Shown here piece after piece: positions 1 through 9,389 of a DNA stretch of 64,000 nt (position 1 is its first letter; each line of letters starts with the position of its first letter). The DNA comes from Paracoccus endophyticus (lineage in GTDB: Bacteria; Pseudomonadota; Alphaproteobacteria; Rhodobacterales; Rhodobacteraceae). The stretch covers positions 186,001-250,000 of the forward strand of contig NZ_QLUV01000003.1 in the NCBI RefSeq assembly GCF_003286075.1. The letters run 5' to 3'. Under the pieces are notes generated by a model. It had not been told where the DNA came from. It was given only the letters and a program-made list of their open reading frames with translations, and did no database searches. The position numbers and the translations under genes were made by a program.

Positions 1-1
1 T

Positions 2-112
2 CAGGTGGCAAACGCGGCACGCGCCCGCGACTTCATGGGCCAGGGCTCGCATGTCTTCGAAAGCCGGGCCGGCGTCTCGCGGACCGAATTCCACATGCTG
101 GAAACCGCATGA
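2..112 (+). CDS. 3' end of an unidentified gene, cut by the window edge
   Basis: An open frame runs from the window edge to TGA at 110-112 and gives 36 residues ending in TEFHMLETA. Its stop overlaps the start of the next gene in the tetranucleotide ATGA (109-112), the usual sign of translational coupling, so it belongs to the same operon as the MAPEG-like gene. The fragment is too short for me to name a family; the location upstream of lpd would fit an accessory gene of the 2-oxoglutarate dehydrogenase cluster, but that is inference only. Confidence 0.6.
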   Translation, partial: QVANAARARDFMGQGSHVFESRAGVSRTEFHMLETA

Positions 113-510
113 GCCTGCCGCCCTCGCCCGAACTGACCGTGCTGGGTCTGGCGGCGCTGCTGCAGGCCGTCCAGATCGGCCTGGCGGGCTGGGCGGTGAA
201 CCGCGACGCGGGTCCGGCGTGGAACGCCGGGCCGCGCGACCAGGACGCGCCGCTGTCGCCCCTGAGCGGGCGGCTGCGGCGTGCGGTGGACAATCATTTC
301 CAGGGTCTGGCGTTTTTCACCATTGCCGTGGTGCTGGTCCAGCTGACCCAATCGAACGGCGGGCTGACCGCCGCCTGCGCCTGGGTCTATCTGGCGGCGC
401 GCGTGCTGTATGTTCCGGCCTATGCACTGGGCTGGTCGCCCTGGCGCTCGGCCATCTGGGGCGTGGGGTTCCTGGCCACGATGGCCATGATCCTGACGGC
501 CCTGGCCTGA
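109..510 (+). CDS. MAPEG-like small integral membrane protein
   Basis: The 133-residue protein has about four hydrophobic segments (roughly residues 8-28, 62-82, 86-105, 112-132) and the sequence RLRRAVDNHFQGLAFF after the first loop, which resembles the R-x2-RA-x2-N signature of the MAPEG family (membrane-associated proteins in eicosanoid and glutathione metabolism). The acidic residue that usually follows the Asn is not where expected, so catalytic glutathione use is doubtful. It starts inside the stop of the upstream gene (ATGA overlap) and is followed after 82 bases by lpd. Bacterial members of this kind are mostly uncharacterised; an inner-membrane location is clear, its function is not. 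Confidence 0.7.
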   Translation: MSLPPSPELTVLGLAALLQAVQIGLAGWAVNRDAGPAWNAGPRDQDAPLSPLSGRLRRAVDNHFQGLAFFTIAVVLVQLTQSNGGLTAACAWVYLAARVLYVPAYALGWSPWRSAIWGVGFLATMAMILTALA

Positions 511-592
511 GGCGTCGGGCGGTTGCAAACATCCCGCGGGGTCATCAGGGGGCGCCACGCCCCGGCCTGCGGCAGAGGAAAGGACGACGTGA

Positions 593-1981
593 ATGTATGA
601 CCTGATCGTGATCGGCGCCGGACCCGGCGGCTATGTCTGCGCCATCCGTGCCGCGCAGCTTGGCCTGAAGGTGGCCTGCGTCGAAGGGCGCGAGACGCTG
701 GGCGGCACCTGCCTGAACATCGGTTGCATTCCGTCCAAGGCCCTGCTGCATTCCAGCCACATGGCTCACGAGATGCACGAGAACTTTGCCACGCTGGGCC
801 TGATGAACGCCCATGCGGACATCGACTGGGGCCGCATGCAGGCCTACAAGGACGAGACGGTCGCCGCCAACACCAAGGGCATCGAGTTCCTGTTCAAGAA
901 GAACAAGATCGACTGGCTGAAGGGCTGGGCCGAGATCCCGGCGCCCGGCACGGTCAAGGTCGGCGACCAGACCCACGAGGCGAAGGCCATCGTCATCGCC
1001 TCGGGCTCGGTCGCTTCGCCACTGAGGGGCGTGACGGTCGACAACGACGCGGGCGTGGTCGTCGATTCGACCGGCGCGCTGGCGCTGAAGAAGATCCCCG
1101 ACACCATGGTCGTGATCGGTGCGGGCGTCATCGGGCTCGAGCTCGGCTCGGTCTATAACCGGCTGGGAACCAAGGTCACGGTGGTCGAGTATCTGGATAC
1201 CATTACCCCCGGCATGGACGCCGAGGTGCAAAAGCAGTTCCAGCGCATCCTGGCCAAGCAGGGCCTGACCTTCGTCCTTGGGGCGGCCGTGTCGGGGGTC
1301 GAGGCGAGTGACGCCGGGGCGACCGTCACCTATGCCCCCAAGAAGGGCGGCGACGCCAAGACGATCGAGGCCGAGGTCGTGCTGGTCGCGACCGGGCGCC
1401 GTCCCCGGCACGACGGTCTGGGCCTGGAGGCGCTGGGCGTGACGATGACCGACCGCGGCGAGATCGCCATCGACGCCCATTTCGCCACCAGCGTCCCCGG
1501 CCTTTACGCCATCGGCGATGCGGTGCCCGGTCCGATGCTGGCCCACAAGGCCGAGGACGAGGGCATGGCCGTGGCCGAGGTCATCGCCGGCAAGCATGGG
1601 CACGTGAACTATGACGTGATCCCCGGCGTCATCTACACCACCCCCGAGGTGGCCAGCGTCGGCCTGACGGAAGAGGCCGCGAAGGCCAGCGGCCGCAAGA
1701 TCAAGGTCGGCAAGTTCCCCCTGATGGGCAACGCGCGGGCCAAGGCGATGCTGCACGCCGAGGGCTTCGTGAAGGTGATCGCGGACGCCGAGACCGACCG
1801 CATCCTGGGCGCGCATATCATTGCCCCCGGCGCGGGCGAGATGATCCACGAGATCTGCGTCGCGATGGAGTTCGGCGCAGCCGCGCAGGACGTGGCCCTG
1901 ACCTGCCACGCCCACCCGACCATCAGCGAGGCGGTGCGCGAGGCCGCGCTGGCCTGCGGCGACGGCGCGATCCACGTCTGA
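593..1981 (+). CDS. lpd: Dihydrolipoyl dehydrogenase (E3)
   Basis: This 462-residue flavoprotein re-oxidises dihydrolipoamide with NAD+ as E3 of the 2-oxoacid dehydrogenase complexes. The FAD-binding GAGPGG lies at residues 8-13, the redox-active disulfide is C40-x4-C45 in [16 protein letters not shown], the NAD-binding glycines are in [14 protein letters not shown] (about 180), the second FAD motif is YAIGDAVPG (about 305), and the catalytic His441-Pro and Glu446 are in [12 protein letters not shown] near the C-terminus. Length is normal for the family. A GGA-rich ribosome site (AAAGGACGACGTGA) precedes the ATG. It is the last recognisable gene of the upstream operon; the E1 and E2 genes would lie outside the window. 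Confidence 0.97.
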   Translation: MYDLIVIGAGPGGYVCAIRAAQLGLKVACVEGRETLGGTCLNIGCIPSKALLHSSHMAHEMHENFATLGLMNAHADIDWGRMQAYKDETVAANTKGIEFLFKKNKIDWLKGWAEIPAPGTVKVGDQTHEAKAIVIASGSVASPLRGVTVDNDAGVVVDSTGALALKKIPDTMVVIGAGVIGLELGSVYNRLGTKVTVVEYLDTITPGMDAEVQKQFQRILAKQGLTFVLGAAVSGVEASDAGATVTYAPKKGGDAKTIEAEVVLVATGRRPRHDGLGLEALGVTMTDRGEIAIDAHFATSVPGLYAIGDAVPGPMLAHKAEDEGMAVAEVIAGKHGHVNYDVIPGVIYTTPEVASVGLTEEAAKASGRKIKVGKFPLMGNARAKAMLHAEGFVKVIADAETDRILGAHIIAPGAGEMIHEICVAMEFGAAAQDVALTCHAHPTISEAVREAALACGDGAIHV

Positions 1982-2220
1982 CGGGATCCGCACGAACGGG
2001 CGGACCTTTGAGAAGTTCAGCGGCCGGGGGGTATCCGATCCCCCCGTTCCGGCCCCGGGCGGTTCATCTGGTTCCGCAGGCGTTCCCTTGACGGTCATCC
2101 CTGCCGGCGGGATTCCGCCGAAGCACCCTGCGCGGGGCGAAGGTTTGCTTATTACCCGTTCCGCGTGCGTCGGCCTGCGCTATCGTGCTGGCAATCTCAA
2201 CGACACGACCCGAGGCAGTG

Positions 2221-2712
2221 ATGACCCCCACCTTTCCGCGGCTGGCCGCGCTGGCCCTGACCGCGTCGCTGGCCGCCTGCGGCGGAAACCAGATCGACCA
2301 TGACAACCGGATGTACCTGGCGCAGCCGCGCGTCACACAGGCGGACCTGCACCCCAACGAAACCCCCGAACTGCGCGCGCTGATCCGGAAATATTCGGCC
2401 CAGTACGACGTGCCGGAATCGCTGGTCCATCGCGTCGTGATCCGCGAAAGCCGCCACCGCCCGGGCGCGCGCAACGGTCCGTATTATGGCCTGATGCAGA
2501 TGCTGCCCGCGACCGCGCGCGGCATGGGCTACAAGGGTTCGCCCTCGGGGCTGCTGGATGCGGACACCAACCTGAAATACGGCGTCAAGTACCTGCGGGG
2601 GGCCTATCTTGTGGCCGACGGGAACCCAGACGCGGCGGTGAAATGGTATGCACGCGGCTATTACTACGAGGCCAAGCGCAAGGGCCTGCTGGAAGAAACC
2701 GGCCTGCGCTGA
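2221..2712 (+). CDS. Lytic transglycosylase lipoprotein, SLT domain
   Basis: The 163-residue protein begins with a lipoprotein signal peptide; the lipobox LAAC places the lipidated Cys at residue 20. After a short linker comes an SLT (lysozyme-like) domain: the catalytic Glu76 in VIRESRH, the GLMQM motif at 90-94, and ARGYYYEAK near the end. Such enzymes cut the MurNAc-GlcNAc bond of peptidoglycan from the periplasmic face of a membrane. I chose ATG 2221, preceded by GAGGCAG, because it puts a normal signal peptide at the N-terminus; the upstream GTG at 2185 would spoil it. It is a small, single-domain member. The 239 bases between lpd and this gene hold no gene I can recognise. Confidence 0.88.
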   Translation: MTPTFPRLAALALTASLAACGGNQIDHDNRMYLAQPRVTQADLHPNETPELRALIRKYSAQYDVPESLVHRVVIRESRHRPGARNGPYYGLMQMLPATARGMGYKGSPSGLLDADTNLKYGVKYLRGAYLVADGNPDAAVKWYARGYYYEAKRKGLLEETGLR

Positions 2713-2810
2713 CGGCCCTCGTTCACCGGGGCCGGGCCCCGGCCGCCGCCAGCCAGTCAGACACCGCCTGCCGTCCGGCGCCGGGGACGGGCTGTTCGGG
2801 CGGTCGGTGT

Positions 2811-3266
2811 TCAGGCGGGCCGGTTATAGCGGATGAAGGGCGACTTCACGCCAACCCGGTCGTACAGCATCCGGCCGGGATAGTTGTCCTCAGCCGTCAG
2901 CCAATAGACGGACGGCACGCCGGCCGCATCGGCGGCGGCATAGACCGCGGCGATCAGAGCGCGGCCTGCCCCCTGCCCGCGCGCCGCCGGCGCGGTGAAC
3001 AGGTCCTGAAGATAGCAGACGCCCTCGGGCCGCCACAGGTTGGGATGAAAGACGTAATGCGCAAGGCCGACGGGCACGCCGCCCGCCTCGGCCAGCAGGC
3101 CGCGGAAATCCTGCGGGTCTGCGCCCGTCAGCCGCGCGAATGCCGCGTCATAGAACCCGTCGGGTCGGTGGTGAAACCCGTAGAACGCCTGATAGCCGCG
3201 ATACAGTGCCTGCCAGCCCGTGCGATCCGCCGTCGCAAGCGGGCGCACCGTCAGACCCGCGCTCAT
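2811..3266 (-). CDS. GNAT family N-acetyltransferase
   Basis: The 151-residue protein has the GNAT fold sequence order, with the acetyl-CoA pyrophosphate-binding motif A in LFTAPAARGQGAGRALIAAV (about residues 90-109) and a typical C-terminal strand-helix (WLTAEDNYPGRMLYDRVG). Substrate is unknown; members acetylate amines of small molecules or proteins. It lies 42 bases downstream of the MoxR ATPase gene on the same strand and is probably co-transcribed with it. Confidence 0.85.
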   Translation of the reverse strand: MSAGLTVRPLATADRTGWQALYRGYQAFYGFHHRPDGFYDAAFARLTGADPQDFRGLLAEAGGVPVGLAHYVFHPNLWRPEGVCYLQDLFTAPAARGQGAGRALIAAVYAAADAAGVPSVYWLTAEDNYPGRMLYDRVGVKSPFIRYNRPA

Positions 3267-3308
3267 CGGGTGCGCCCCTGCATCGCCGGGCGGGACGCGG
3301 CCATCCGC

Positions 3309-4151
3309 TCAGCGCGCCTGGCGGCGGGCCATGAACGCCAGCCGTTCGAACAGGGCCACGTCCTGTTCGTTCTTGACCAGCGCGCCGTGCAGCTTGGGCA
3401 GCATCTCGCCCGCCGGACGCTTCAGGTCCTCGGGGGACAGGTCCTCGGCCAGGATCAGCTTGAGCCAGTCCAGCAATTCGCTGGTCGAGGGCTTCTTCTT
3501 CAGCCCCGGCGCCTCGCGCAACTCCAGGAACTGGGTCAGCGCCTCGTCCAGCAGCCGCGGCTTGAGGCCGGGGTAATGGACCGCGACGATCTGCTTCAGC
3601 GTCTCGGCGTCGGGAAAGCGGATATAGTGGAAGAAGCAGCGCCGCAGGAACGCGTCGGGCAGTTCCTTTTCGTTGTTCGAGGTGATGACGACCACGGGGC
3701 GGTGCCGCGCCACGACCGTCTCGCCGGTCTCGTAGACGTGGAACTCCATCCGGTCGAGTTCCTGCAGCAGGTCGTTGGGAAACTCGATGTCGGCCTTGTC
3801 GATCTCATCGATCAGCAGCACGACCTTGCCGGGCGCGTCGAAGGCCTGCCACAGCTTGCCGCGCCGGATATAGTTGGCGACGTCATGCACCCGCGCGTCG
3901 CCCAGCTGGCTGTCGCGCAGCCGGCTGACCGCGTCGTATTCGTACAGGCCCTGCTGGGCCTTGGTGGTGGACTTGACGTTCCACTCCAGGATCGGCAGGC
4001 CCAGCGAGGCGGCCACCTGCCGGGCCAGCTCGGTCTTGCCGGTGCCCGGCTCGCCCTTGACCAGCAAGGGGCGCTCCAGCGTCACGGCGGCGTTCACGGC
4101 CAGCGCCAGATCGGGGGGCGCGACATAGCGGTCGGTCGAACGGAACTGCAT
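3309..4151 (-). CDS. MoxR-type AAA+ ATPase
   Basis: The 280-residue protein has Walker A GEPGTGKT at 33-40, Walker B VVLLIDEIDKAD near 110, sensor 1 in VVITSNNEKELPDAFLRRC and the C-terminal helical lid. This is the MoxR/CoxD-like AAA+ branch, which remodels partner proteins, usually together with a von Willebrand factor A (CoxE-like) protein. The start at 4151 is chosen because AAAGGATG lies just upstream; longer in-frame extensions are low-complexity. Its neighbours are a GNAT gene downstream and, divergently, dksA; no VWA-domain gene is in the window, so its client is unknown. Confidence 0.9.
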   Translation of the reverse strand: MQFRSTDRYVAPPDLALAVNAAVTLERPLLVKGEPGTGKTELARQVAASLGLPILEWNVKSTTKAQQGLYEYDAVSRLRDSQLGDARVHDVANYIRRGKLWQAFDAPGKVVLLIDEIDKADIEFPNDLLQELDRMEFHVYETGETVVARHRPVVVITSNNEKELPDAFLRRCFFHYIRFPDAETLKQIVAVHYPGLKPRLLDEALTQFLELREAPGLKKKPSTSELLDWLKLILAEDLSPEDLKRPAGEMLPKLHGALVKNEQDVALFERLAFMARRQAR

Positions 4152-4312
4152 CGGGCATCCTTTCCAGCGTCGCGCCGACCCTAGTGCCCGTCCGCGGCAG
4201 CCGCAAGTTTGTGACCATGCCGTCCGGCGCCGGCACTTCCCTTTCGTGCCCTCATCCTTTATGCGGACGCCCGAGGAGCCGGATCGCCCTGCCCGGCCCG
4301 GCCGGAGGACCA

Positions 4313-4735
4313 ATGAAGCGCCAGACCTTTCTGCCCGAAGACTATCGCCCGGCCGAAGACGAGCCCTTCATGAACGATCGCCAACTGGAGTATTTCCGCC
4401 GCAAGCTTGTGGCGTGGAAACAGGAATTGCTGGACCAGTCGGCCGAAACGCTGGAGGGGTTGCAGGACAGCGGCCGCAACGTCCCCGACATCGCCGACCG
4501 CGCGTCCGAGGAAACCGACCGCTCGATCGAACTGCGGACCCGCGACCGCCAGCGCAAGCTGGTCAGCAAGATCGACGCGGCGCTGCGGCGGATCGACACG
4601 GGCGAATACGGCTATTGCGAGATGACTGGCGAGCCGATCAGCCTGCGCCGCCTGGACGCCCGCCCCATTGCCACCATGACGCTGGAGGCGCAGGAGCGCC
4701 ACGAACGGCGCGAGCGCGTCCACCGCGAGGATTAA
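4313..4735 (+). CDS. dksA: DksA-type RNA polymerase-binding regulator without a zinc finger
   Basis: This 140-residue protein has the DksA architecture: N-terminal segment, long coiled coil with the tip D59-I-A-D62-R-A (equivalent to the Asp pair that acts in the RNA polymerase secondary channel), and a globular C-terminal part. Where E. coli DksA has four zinc-binding Cys, this protein has only Cys102 (YGYCEMTGEPIS), then LDARPIATMTLEAQ. The Rhodobacter sphaeroides homologue RSP2654 is likewise known to work like DksA although it lacks the zinc finger. It should modulate promoters together with ppGpp. The ATG at 4313 follows GGAGGACCA. The next gene starts only four bases after its stop, so the two are probably coupled. 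Confidence 0.92.
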   Translation: MKRQTFLPEDYRPAEDEPFMNDRQLEYFRRKLVAWKQELLDQSAETLEGLQDSGRNVPDIADRASEETDRSIELRTRDRQRKLVSKIDAALRRIDTGEYGYCEMTGEPISLRRLDARPIATMTLEAQERHERRERVHRED

Positions 4736-4739
4736 GGAT

Positions 4740-5873
4740 ATGGCCGCGGCCGGTGCCCTTGCGGGTCGCGCCGTCACCATCGTGGGCGCGGGCATCGGCG
4801 GACTGACCGCGGCGCTGGCGCTGGCCCGGCGCGGCGCGGCCGTGACCGTTCTGGAACGCGCGGGCGCGCTGCGCGAGGTGGGCGCGGGCATCCAGGTCAG
4901 CCCCAACGCGGTGCGCGTCCTCGAGGCGCTGGACATCGGTCGCGATTTCACCGCCGTGTCGGTGCCTTCGCACGGGGTGACGCTGCGCGATGCGGCGGGT
5001 GCCCGTGTGCTGCACATGGATTTCGACCGCTGGCGTCCCGGCGCGGCCTTTCGCACCGTGCATCGGGCGCGGCTGATCGCGGTGCTGGACGACGCCGCGC
5101 GCGCCGCCGGGGCCACGATCCTGCTGGACACCCCGGTCGAGACATTGCCCGACGCCGGGCTGCTGATCGGCGCGGACGGGCTGCACAGCCGCGTGCGGGT
5201 CGCCCTGAACGGAACCGAGACGCCGTTCTTCACGGGGCAGGCCGCATGGCGGACGCTGGTGCCCCTGGAAGACGCCGCCAGCTTTGGCGCGCAGGTGTTC
5301 ATGGGGCCCGGGCGGCACATGGTCAGCTATCCGCTGGCCTACGGGCTGCGCAACATCGTCGCGGTCGAGGAACGGGCCGCCTGGACGGCCGAGGACTGGT
5401 CCCGGCCCGACGACCCCGCCGCCCTGCGCGCCGCCTTCGCGGATTTCGGCGGGCCGGTTCCGGGCTGGCTTTCGCAGGTGACCGACTGTGCCGTCTGGGG
5501 GCTGCACCGCCACCGCGTTGCCCCGCGCTGGCACGACGACCGGCGCGCGATCCTGGGGGATGCGGCCCATCCGACGCTGCCCTTCCTGGCGCAAGGGGCC
5601 TGCATGGCGATCGAGGATGCCTGGGTGCTGGCCGCCTGCCTGGACGCCGACGCCGACCAGCCGCGGGCGCTGGCACGCTATCAGGCGCTGCGGCGCCCGC
5701 GCTGCGTCCGCATCGTCGAGGCGGCGAATGCCAATGCGCGCAACTATCACCTGTCCGGCCCGCGCCGCAGGGTGGGCCATACGGCGCTGCGGCTGGCAGA
5801 CCGGCTGGCGCCGCGCGCCGTGTTCGAGCGGTTCGCCTGGGTTTACGACCACGACCCGACGGCGGTCGCCTGA
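4740..5873 (+). CDS. FAD-dependent aromatic-ring-type monooxygenase
   Basis: The 377-residue enzyme belongs to the group A flavoprotein hydroxylases (salicylate, 3-hydroxybenzoate and UbiH-like enzymes). It shows the Rossmann GAGIGG at 16-21, the central DG motif in LIGADGLHSRVR (about 140) and the GD motif in ILGDAAHPTLPFLAQGA (about 270). These bind FAD and NAD(P)H and support hydroxylation of an aromatic substrate, which cannot be named from sequence. It begins four bases after dksA (TAAGGATATG), with the ribosome site inside that gap. A link to a stringent-response regulator is unusual but may only reflect local gene order. Confidence 0.85.
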   Translation: MAAAGALAGRAVTIVGAGIGGLTAALALARRGAAVTVLERAGALREVGAGIQVSPNAVRVLEALDIGRDFTAVSVPSHGVTLRDAAGARVLHMDFDRWRPGAAFRTVHRARLIAVLDDAARAAGATILLDTPVETLPDAGLLIGADGLHSRVRVALNGTETPFFTGQAAWRTLVPLEDAASFGAQVFMGPGRHMVSYPLAYGLRNIVAVEERAAWTAEDWSRPDDPAALRAAFADFGGPVPGWLSQVTDCAVWGLHRHRVAPRWHDDRRAILGDAAHPTLPFLAQGACMAIEDAWVLAACLDADADQPRALARYQALRRPRCVRIVEAANANARNYHLSGPRRRVGHTALRLADRLAPRAVFERFAWVYDHDPTAVA

Positions 5874-6083
5874 CGCCGCAGCCGTGAAGGCGGGTGGCTG
5901 GCCCCCTGCCCTGCGCGTGCCCGCCCGCCGGATTGGACTGGTTCTGCCGCAAACGGGACACGGCCCGGGGTCGTCGTCGCGCCCGGATGCCGGACCGGGC
6001 GTGCGCGACCTGCACGCCAACCGGCGGTCCTTTCCACGCCTGCCCCCGCCGTGCCGGATGCAGGGCCGCGGGCGGCCCCGCCG

Positions 6084-7430
6084 TCAGGCGGCGGCCTTTT
6101 CCACGGCGGCCACGATCCCGTCCACGACCTCGCGCAGCACGCCCTCGTCCTCGGCCTCGGCCATGACGCGGATCAGCGGCTCGGTCCCGGACTTGCGGAT
6201 CAGCACGCGGCCCGACTGCGCCAGCCGCGCCTCGGCCGCCGCGATCTCGGCCCGGACCGGCGCGGTGGACAGGGGATCGGCGCCGGCGGCAAAGCGCACG
6301 TTCTTCAGCATCTGCGGGACGGGATCGAACTGGCGCACCAGGGTGCTGGCCCGCTCGCCGCTGTCGGCCAGGGCGGCCAGGAACTGCAACCCGGCGATCA
6401 GCCCGTCGCCGGTGGTGGCATAGTCGGTCATTACGATATGGCCCGACTGCTCGCCGCCCAGGTTGAACCCGCCGGCGCGCATCCGCTCCACCACATAGCG
6501 GTCGCCCACCGCGGTGCGCTCCAGCCGCAGGCCGCGGCGCGACAGGTGCCGTTCCAGCCCCAGGTTCGACATCACTGTCGCCACCAGCGCATCCCCGCGC
6601 AGCCGTCCCTGGTCGGCCCAGCGCCCCGCCAGCAGCGCCATGATCTGGTCGCCGTCCGCGACCGCGCCAGTCTCGTCCACGATCATCACGCGGTCGGCGT
6701 CCCCATCCAGGCTGATGCCCAGATGCGCGCCATGCTGGCGCACGGCCTCGGCACAGGCCTGCGGGTGGGTCGAGCCCACGCCGTCGTTGATGTTGAACCC
6801 GTCGGGCTTGACGCCCAGCGCGATGACCTCGGCCCCCAATTCCCACAGCACGTCGGGCGCGGCGCGATAGGCGGCGCCGTTGGCGCAGTCGATCACCACC
6901 TTCAGCCCGTCCAGCCGCTGGCCGGCGGGGAAGGTCGTCTTGGCATATTCGACATAGCGGCCGCGGCCGTCGTCGATCCGCCGGGCGCGACCGATCTGCC
7001 GGGGCGGGGCCAGGGGGATCTCGCCCTGCAGGATGACCTCGATCTCGGCCTCGGCCTCGTCCGACAGCTTGAAGCCGTCGGGGCCGAAGAACTTGATGCC
7101 GTTGTCCTCGGCCGGGTTGTGGCTGGCCGAGATCATGATCCCCACGCTGGCGCGCATGGACCGGGTCAGGAACCCCACCGCAGGCGTCGGCACCGGCCCC
7201 AGCAGCAGCACGTTCATCCCCGTGCTGGTCAGCCCGGCGGTCAGCGCGTTTTCCAGCATATAGCCCGACAGCCGCGTGTCCTTGCCGATCACCACGCGAT
7301 GCCCGTTGCTGCCGTCGCAGCGGAAATAGCGCCCGGCGGCGGCGCCGAGCCGCAGCGCCAGTTCGGCCGTCATCGGGTGGGTGTTGGCCTGGCCGCGCAC
7401 GCCGTCGGTGCCGAAAAGCTGTCGTGTCAT
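6084..7430 (-). CDS. glmM: Phosphoglucosamine mutase
   Basis: GlmM converts glucosamine-6-phosphate to glucosamine-1-phosphate for UDP-GlcNAc and peptidoglycan synthesis. The 448 residues match the family length. Seen are FGTDGVRG at the N-terminus, the phospho-serine loop SASHNP with Ser103, the metal loop DGDADR and the phosphate-binding [12 protein letters not shown] near the C-terminus. I chose ATG 7430, giving [10 protein letters not shown]; it overlaps the folP stop in ATGA. It closes the folB-folP-glmM operon, a gene order also known from other proteobacteria where folP precedes glmM. Confidence 0.96.
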   Translation of the reverse strand: MTRQLFGTDGVRGQANTHPMTAELALRLGAAAGRYFRCDGSNGHRVVIGKDTRLSGYMLENALTAGLTSTGMNVLLLGPVPTPAVGFLTRSMRASVGIMISASHNPAEDNGIKFFGPDGFKLSDEAEAEIEVILQGEIPLAPPRQIGRARRIDDGRGRYVEYAKTTFPAGQRLDGLKVVIDCANGAAYRAAPDVLWELGAEVIALGVKPDGFNINDGVGSTHPQACAEAVRQHGAHLGISLDGDADRVMIVDETGAVADGDQIMALLAGRWADQGRLRGDALVATVMSNLGLERHLSRRGLRLERTAVGDRYVVERMRAGGFNLGGEQSGHIVMTDYATTGDGLIAGLQFLAALADSGERASTLVRQFDPVPQMLKNVRFAAGADPLSTAPVRAEIAAAEARLAQSGRVLIRKSGTEPLIRVMAEAEDEGVLREVVDGIVAAVEKAAA

Positions 7431-8422
7431 GTCTGTGTCCCTTCGACGGCCTGCCACAGGGACAGGCCTTGTCTGATGCCGGCCGCGTCGTGGACGCGGT
7501 GAATCTGGATGCCTTGCGCGACCGCCGCCAGCGTCAGCGCCAGCGTACCGGGGTCGCGGTCGGCCGGGTTGTCCGCCCCGCCGATGGCGCCGACAAAGCC
7601 CTTGCGCGACACCCCCAGCAGGACCGGCACGCCCAGGCTGTGAAACAGCCCGATGCGGCGCAGGATCGCCAGGTTGTGCGCCTGCGTCTTGCCAAAGCCG
7701 ATGCCGGGATCGACGACGATGCGCGCGCGCGGGATGCCCGCCGCAACCGCGCGGGCGATGCGGTCGGCCAGCGCGTCATGGACGTCCAGCAGCACGTCGT
7801 CGTATCGCGGGTCGTCCTGCATCGTCTGCGGCACGCCCTGGGCGTGCATCAGGCAGAGGGCGGCCCCGCTTTCGGCCACCGTCGCGGCCATGTCGGGGTC
7901 AAAGTCCAGCCCCGACACGTCGTTGACCATCCCCGCCCCGGCGGCCAGCGCCGCACGCGCCACGGCAGCCTTGCGCGTGTCGACGGACAGGGCAAGCCCG
8001 GCCAGCGTTGCGATCACCGGGACGACGCGGGCGATCTCGTCGGCCACAGGCACCTCGGCCGCGCCGGGGCGGGTCGATTCGCCGCCGATGTCCAGCATGT
8101 CGGCCCCCGCCGCCAGCAGGCCGCGCCCATGCGCCGCCCCGTCGGCAGTCCAGCGGCCGCCGTCGGAAAAGCTGTCCGGCGTCACGTTGACGATCCCCAT
8201 GACGCGGGGCCGGTCCATGGACAGGCCCAGGACGGGCGGGCGCGGGGCCGTCAGCGCGGCCAGCACATCATCGGGGGCGGCGTCGACGATTTCGGGCGCG
8301 CCGCCGCGGGTCAGGCGTTCCAGCCGCGAGAAACCGACCCAGCCGCCCGCCAGCCGCCAGCGGCCGCCGGCCGGGTCGGGGATGGGTCGCCAATAGGGTC
8401 GGGGGTGCTGCGTCGGGCTCAT
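7427..8422 (-). CDS. folP: Dihydropteroate synthase
   Basis: FolP joins 6-hydroxymethyl-dihydropterin pyrophosphate to p-aminobenzoate in folate synthesis. The two family signatures are present: [15 protein letters not shown] and [11 protein letters not shown], as well as the late SRKGFVGA loop. At 331 residues it is about 50 longer than usual; the extra part is N-terminal (about residues 1-70, before VMGIVNVTP), which appears as a short Pro/Trp-rich segment. Its stop overlaps the glmM start (ATGA), and folB ends 47 bases upstream, so folate and amino-sugar steps are co-expressed. Confidence 0.95.
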   Translation of the reverse strand: MSPTQHPRPYWRPIPDPAGGRWRLAGGWVGFSRLERLTRGGAPEIVDAAPDDVLAALTAPRPPVLGLSMDRPRVMGIVNVTPDSFSDGGRWTADGAAHGRGLLAAGADMLDIGGESTRPGAAEVPVADEIARVVPVIATLAGLALSVDTRKAAVARAALAAGAGMVNDVSGLDFDPDMAATVAESGAALCLMHAQGVPQTMQDDPRYDDVLLDVHDALADRIARAVAAGIPRARIVVDPGIGFGKTQAHNLAILRRIGLFHSLGVPVLLGVSRKGFVGAIGGADNPADRDPGTLALTLAAVAQGIQIHRVHDAAGIRQGLSLWQAVEGTQT

Positions 8423-8469
8423 GGGGGATCAGGGCGCAGAGTGCTCACAAAGTACGCGGCTGGACAAGC

Positions 8470-9258
8470 TCAGCCCCCTGCGCGGGCCACGGTGCCGCGG
8501 AAATCCGCCAAGGGCGCAGGCAGGGGCACACCGTGCGGCAGGGCCAGGTCCAGCCGGGGGGCGCCCAGCCGCTGCGCGATCCAGAAGGCCAGCGCGACCG
8601 GGTCCGCCGGCAGGTCGGGAACGTCCGCGGCCATGCGCGCGGGCGCCCAGACAACGGCGCGCCTCTCGGTCGCGGCCCAGTCGATCTCGGTCCGGCTGTC
8701 GGCGACGGTCAGGCCCCGTTGCCCGGCCAGCGCCCAGGCCGCCTGGTCCAGCGCCAGCAGCGCAATGCGCCGCGCGTCGCCGCCCTGCGGCAGCGGCAGG
8801 CGCGGCGCATCGGGCACCACGACCACCGCCCCGGGCGGCAGCGCGGCGTCCGTCCCCAGAAACAGCACGGCGGGCGGCGCGCCGGACGGCAGGGGCGCCA
8901 CCCGCGCGGCCCGGCGCACCAGCGTGACGCCCAGCGCACCCGGGACGCGGTCCAGCTTTTCGATGGTCACGGAAATCCGGGCCGCGCGCGGATGGCGCAG
9001 GACCTGGGCCGCGATCCGCTCGCCCAGCGTCTCGAGCAGGGCCACGCGCGCGTCGGCCAGCGCCGTCGAGACGGCCCCGGTCAGCACGTCATAGCTGAGG
9101 ATGCGGTCCACCTGATCGTCCGCGGCCGACACCGGCTCGGCCAGATCGACCTCGATCGTAAAGCGCAGCCGCTGCGGCTGGCCGCGTTCGGTCTGGAACG
9201 CGCCGATGTCGGCGGTGACGACATGGTCACGCAGGTGGATGCGGTCGGGCTGGTCCAT
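8470..9258 (-). CDS. folB: Dihydroneopterin aldolase with an extra C-terminal domain
   Basis: Residues 1-115 form a FolB-type aldolase: the substrate-contact region around SYDVLTGAV (Tyr56), the conserved Glu76 in LLETLGERIA, and the catalytic Lys101 in VTIEKLDRVPGA. It cleaves dihydroneopterin to 6-hydroxymethyl-dihydropterin. The remaining 145 residues form a second domain rich in Ala/Pro with FLGTDAALPPGA and LALDQAAWALAGQRGL that I do not recognise; normal FolB is about 120 residues. It is first in the folB-folP-glmM operon. The divergent gap on its 5' side is short and no clear promoter was identified. Confidence 0.88.
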   Translation of the reverse strand: MDQPDRIHLRDHVVTADIGAFQTERGQPQRLRFTIEVDLAEPVSAADDQVDRILSYDVLTGAVSTALADARVALLETLGERIAAQVLRHPRAARISVTIEKLDRVPGALGVTLVRRAARVAPLPSGAPPAVLFLGTDAALPPGAVVVVPDAPRLPLPQGGDARRIALLALDQAAWALAGQRGLTVADSRTEIDWAATERRAVVWAPARMAADVPDLPADPVALAFWIAQRLGAPRLDLALPHGVPLPAPLADFRGTVARAGG

Positions 9259-9389
9259 CGGATCTGATTAACCGGAAACGGCCTTGCCGCAAGGCGGTGC
9301 GCGAAACCGAACACGGGTGCGACAGAAAAGGGCGCAGGCGGTGTCCGCGCTGCGCCCGTCGATGTCGAAGGCCGGTGCCGGCCGCCCCC

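Noticed and set aside
545..2098. 517-codon minus strand frame over lpd
   Set aside because: Shadow of lpd, which has complete catalytic motifs.
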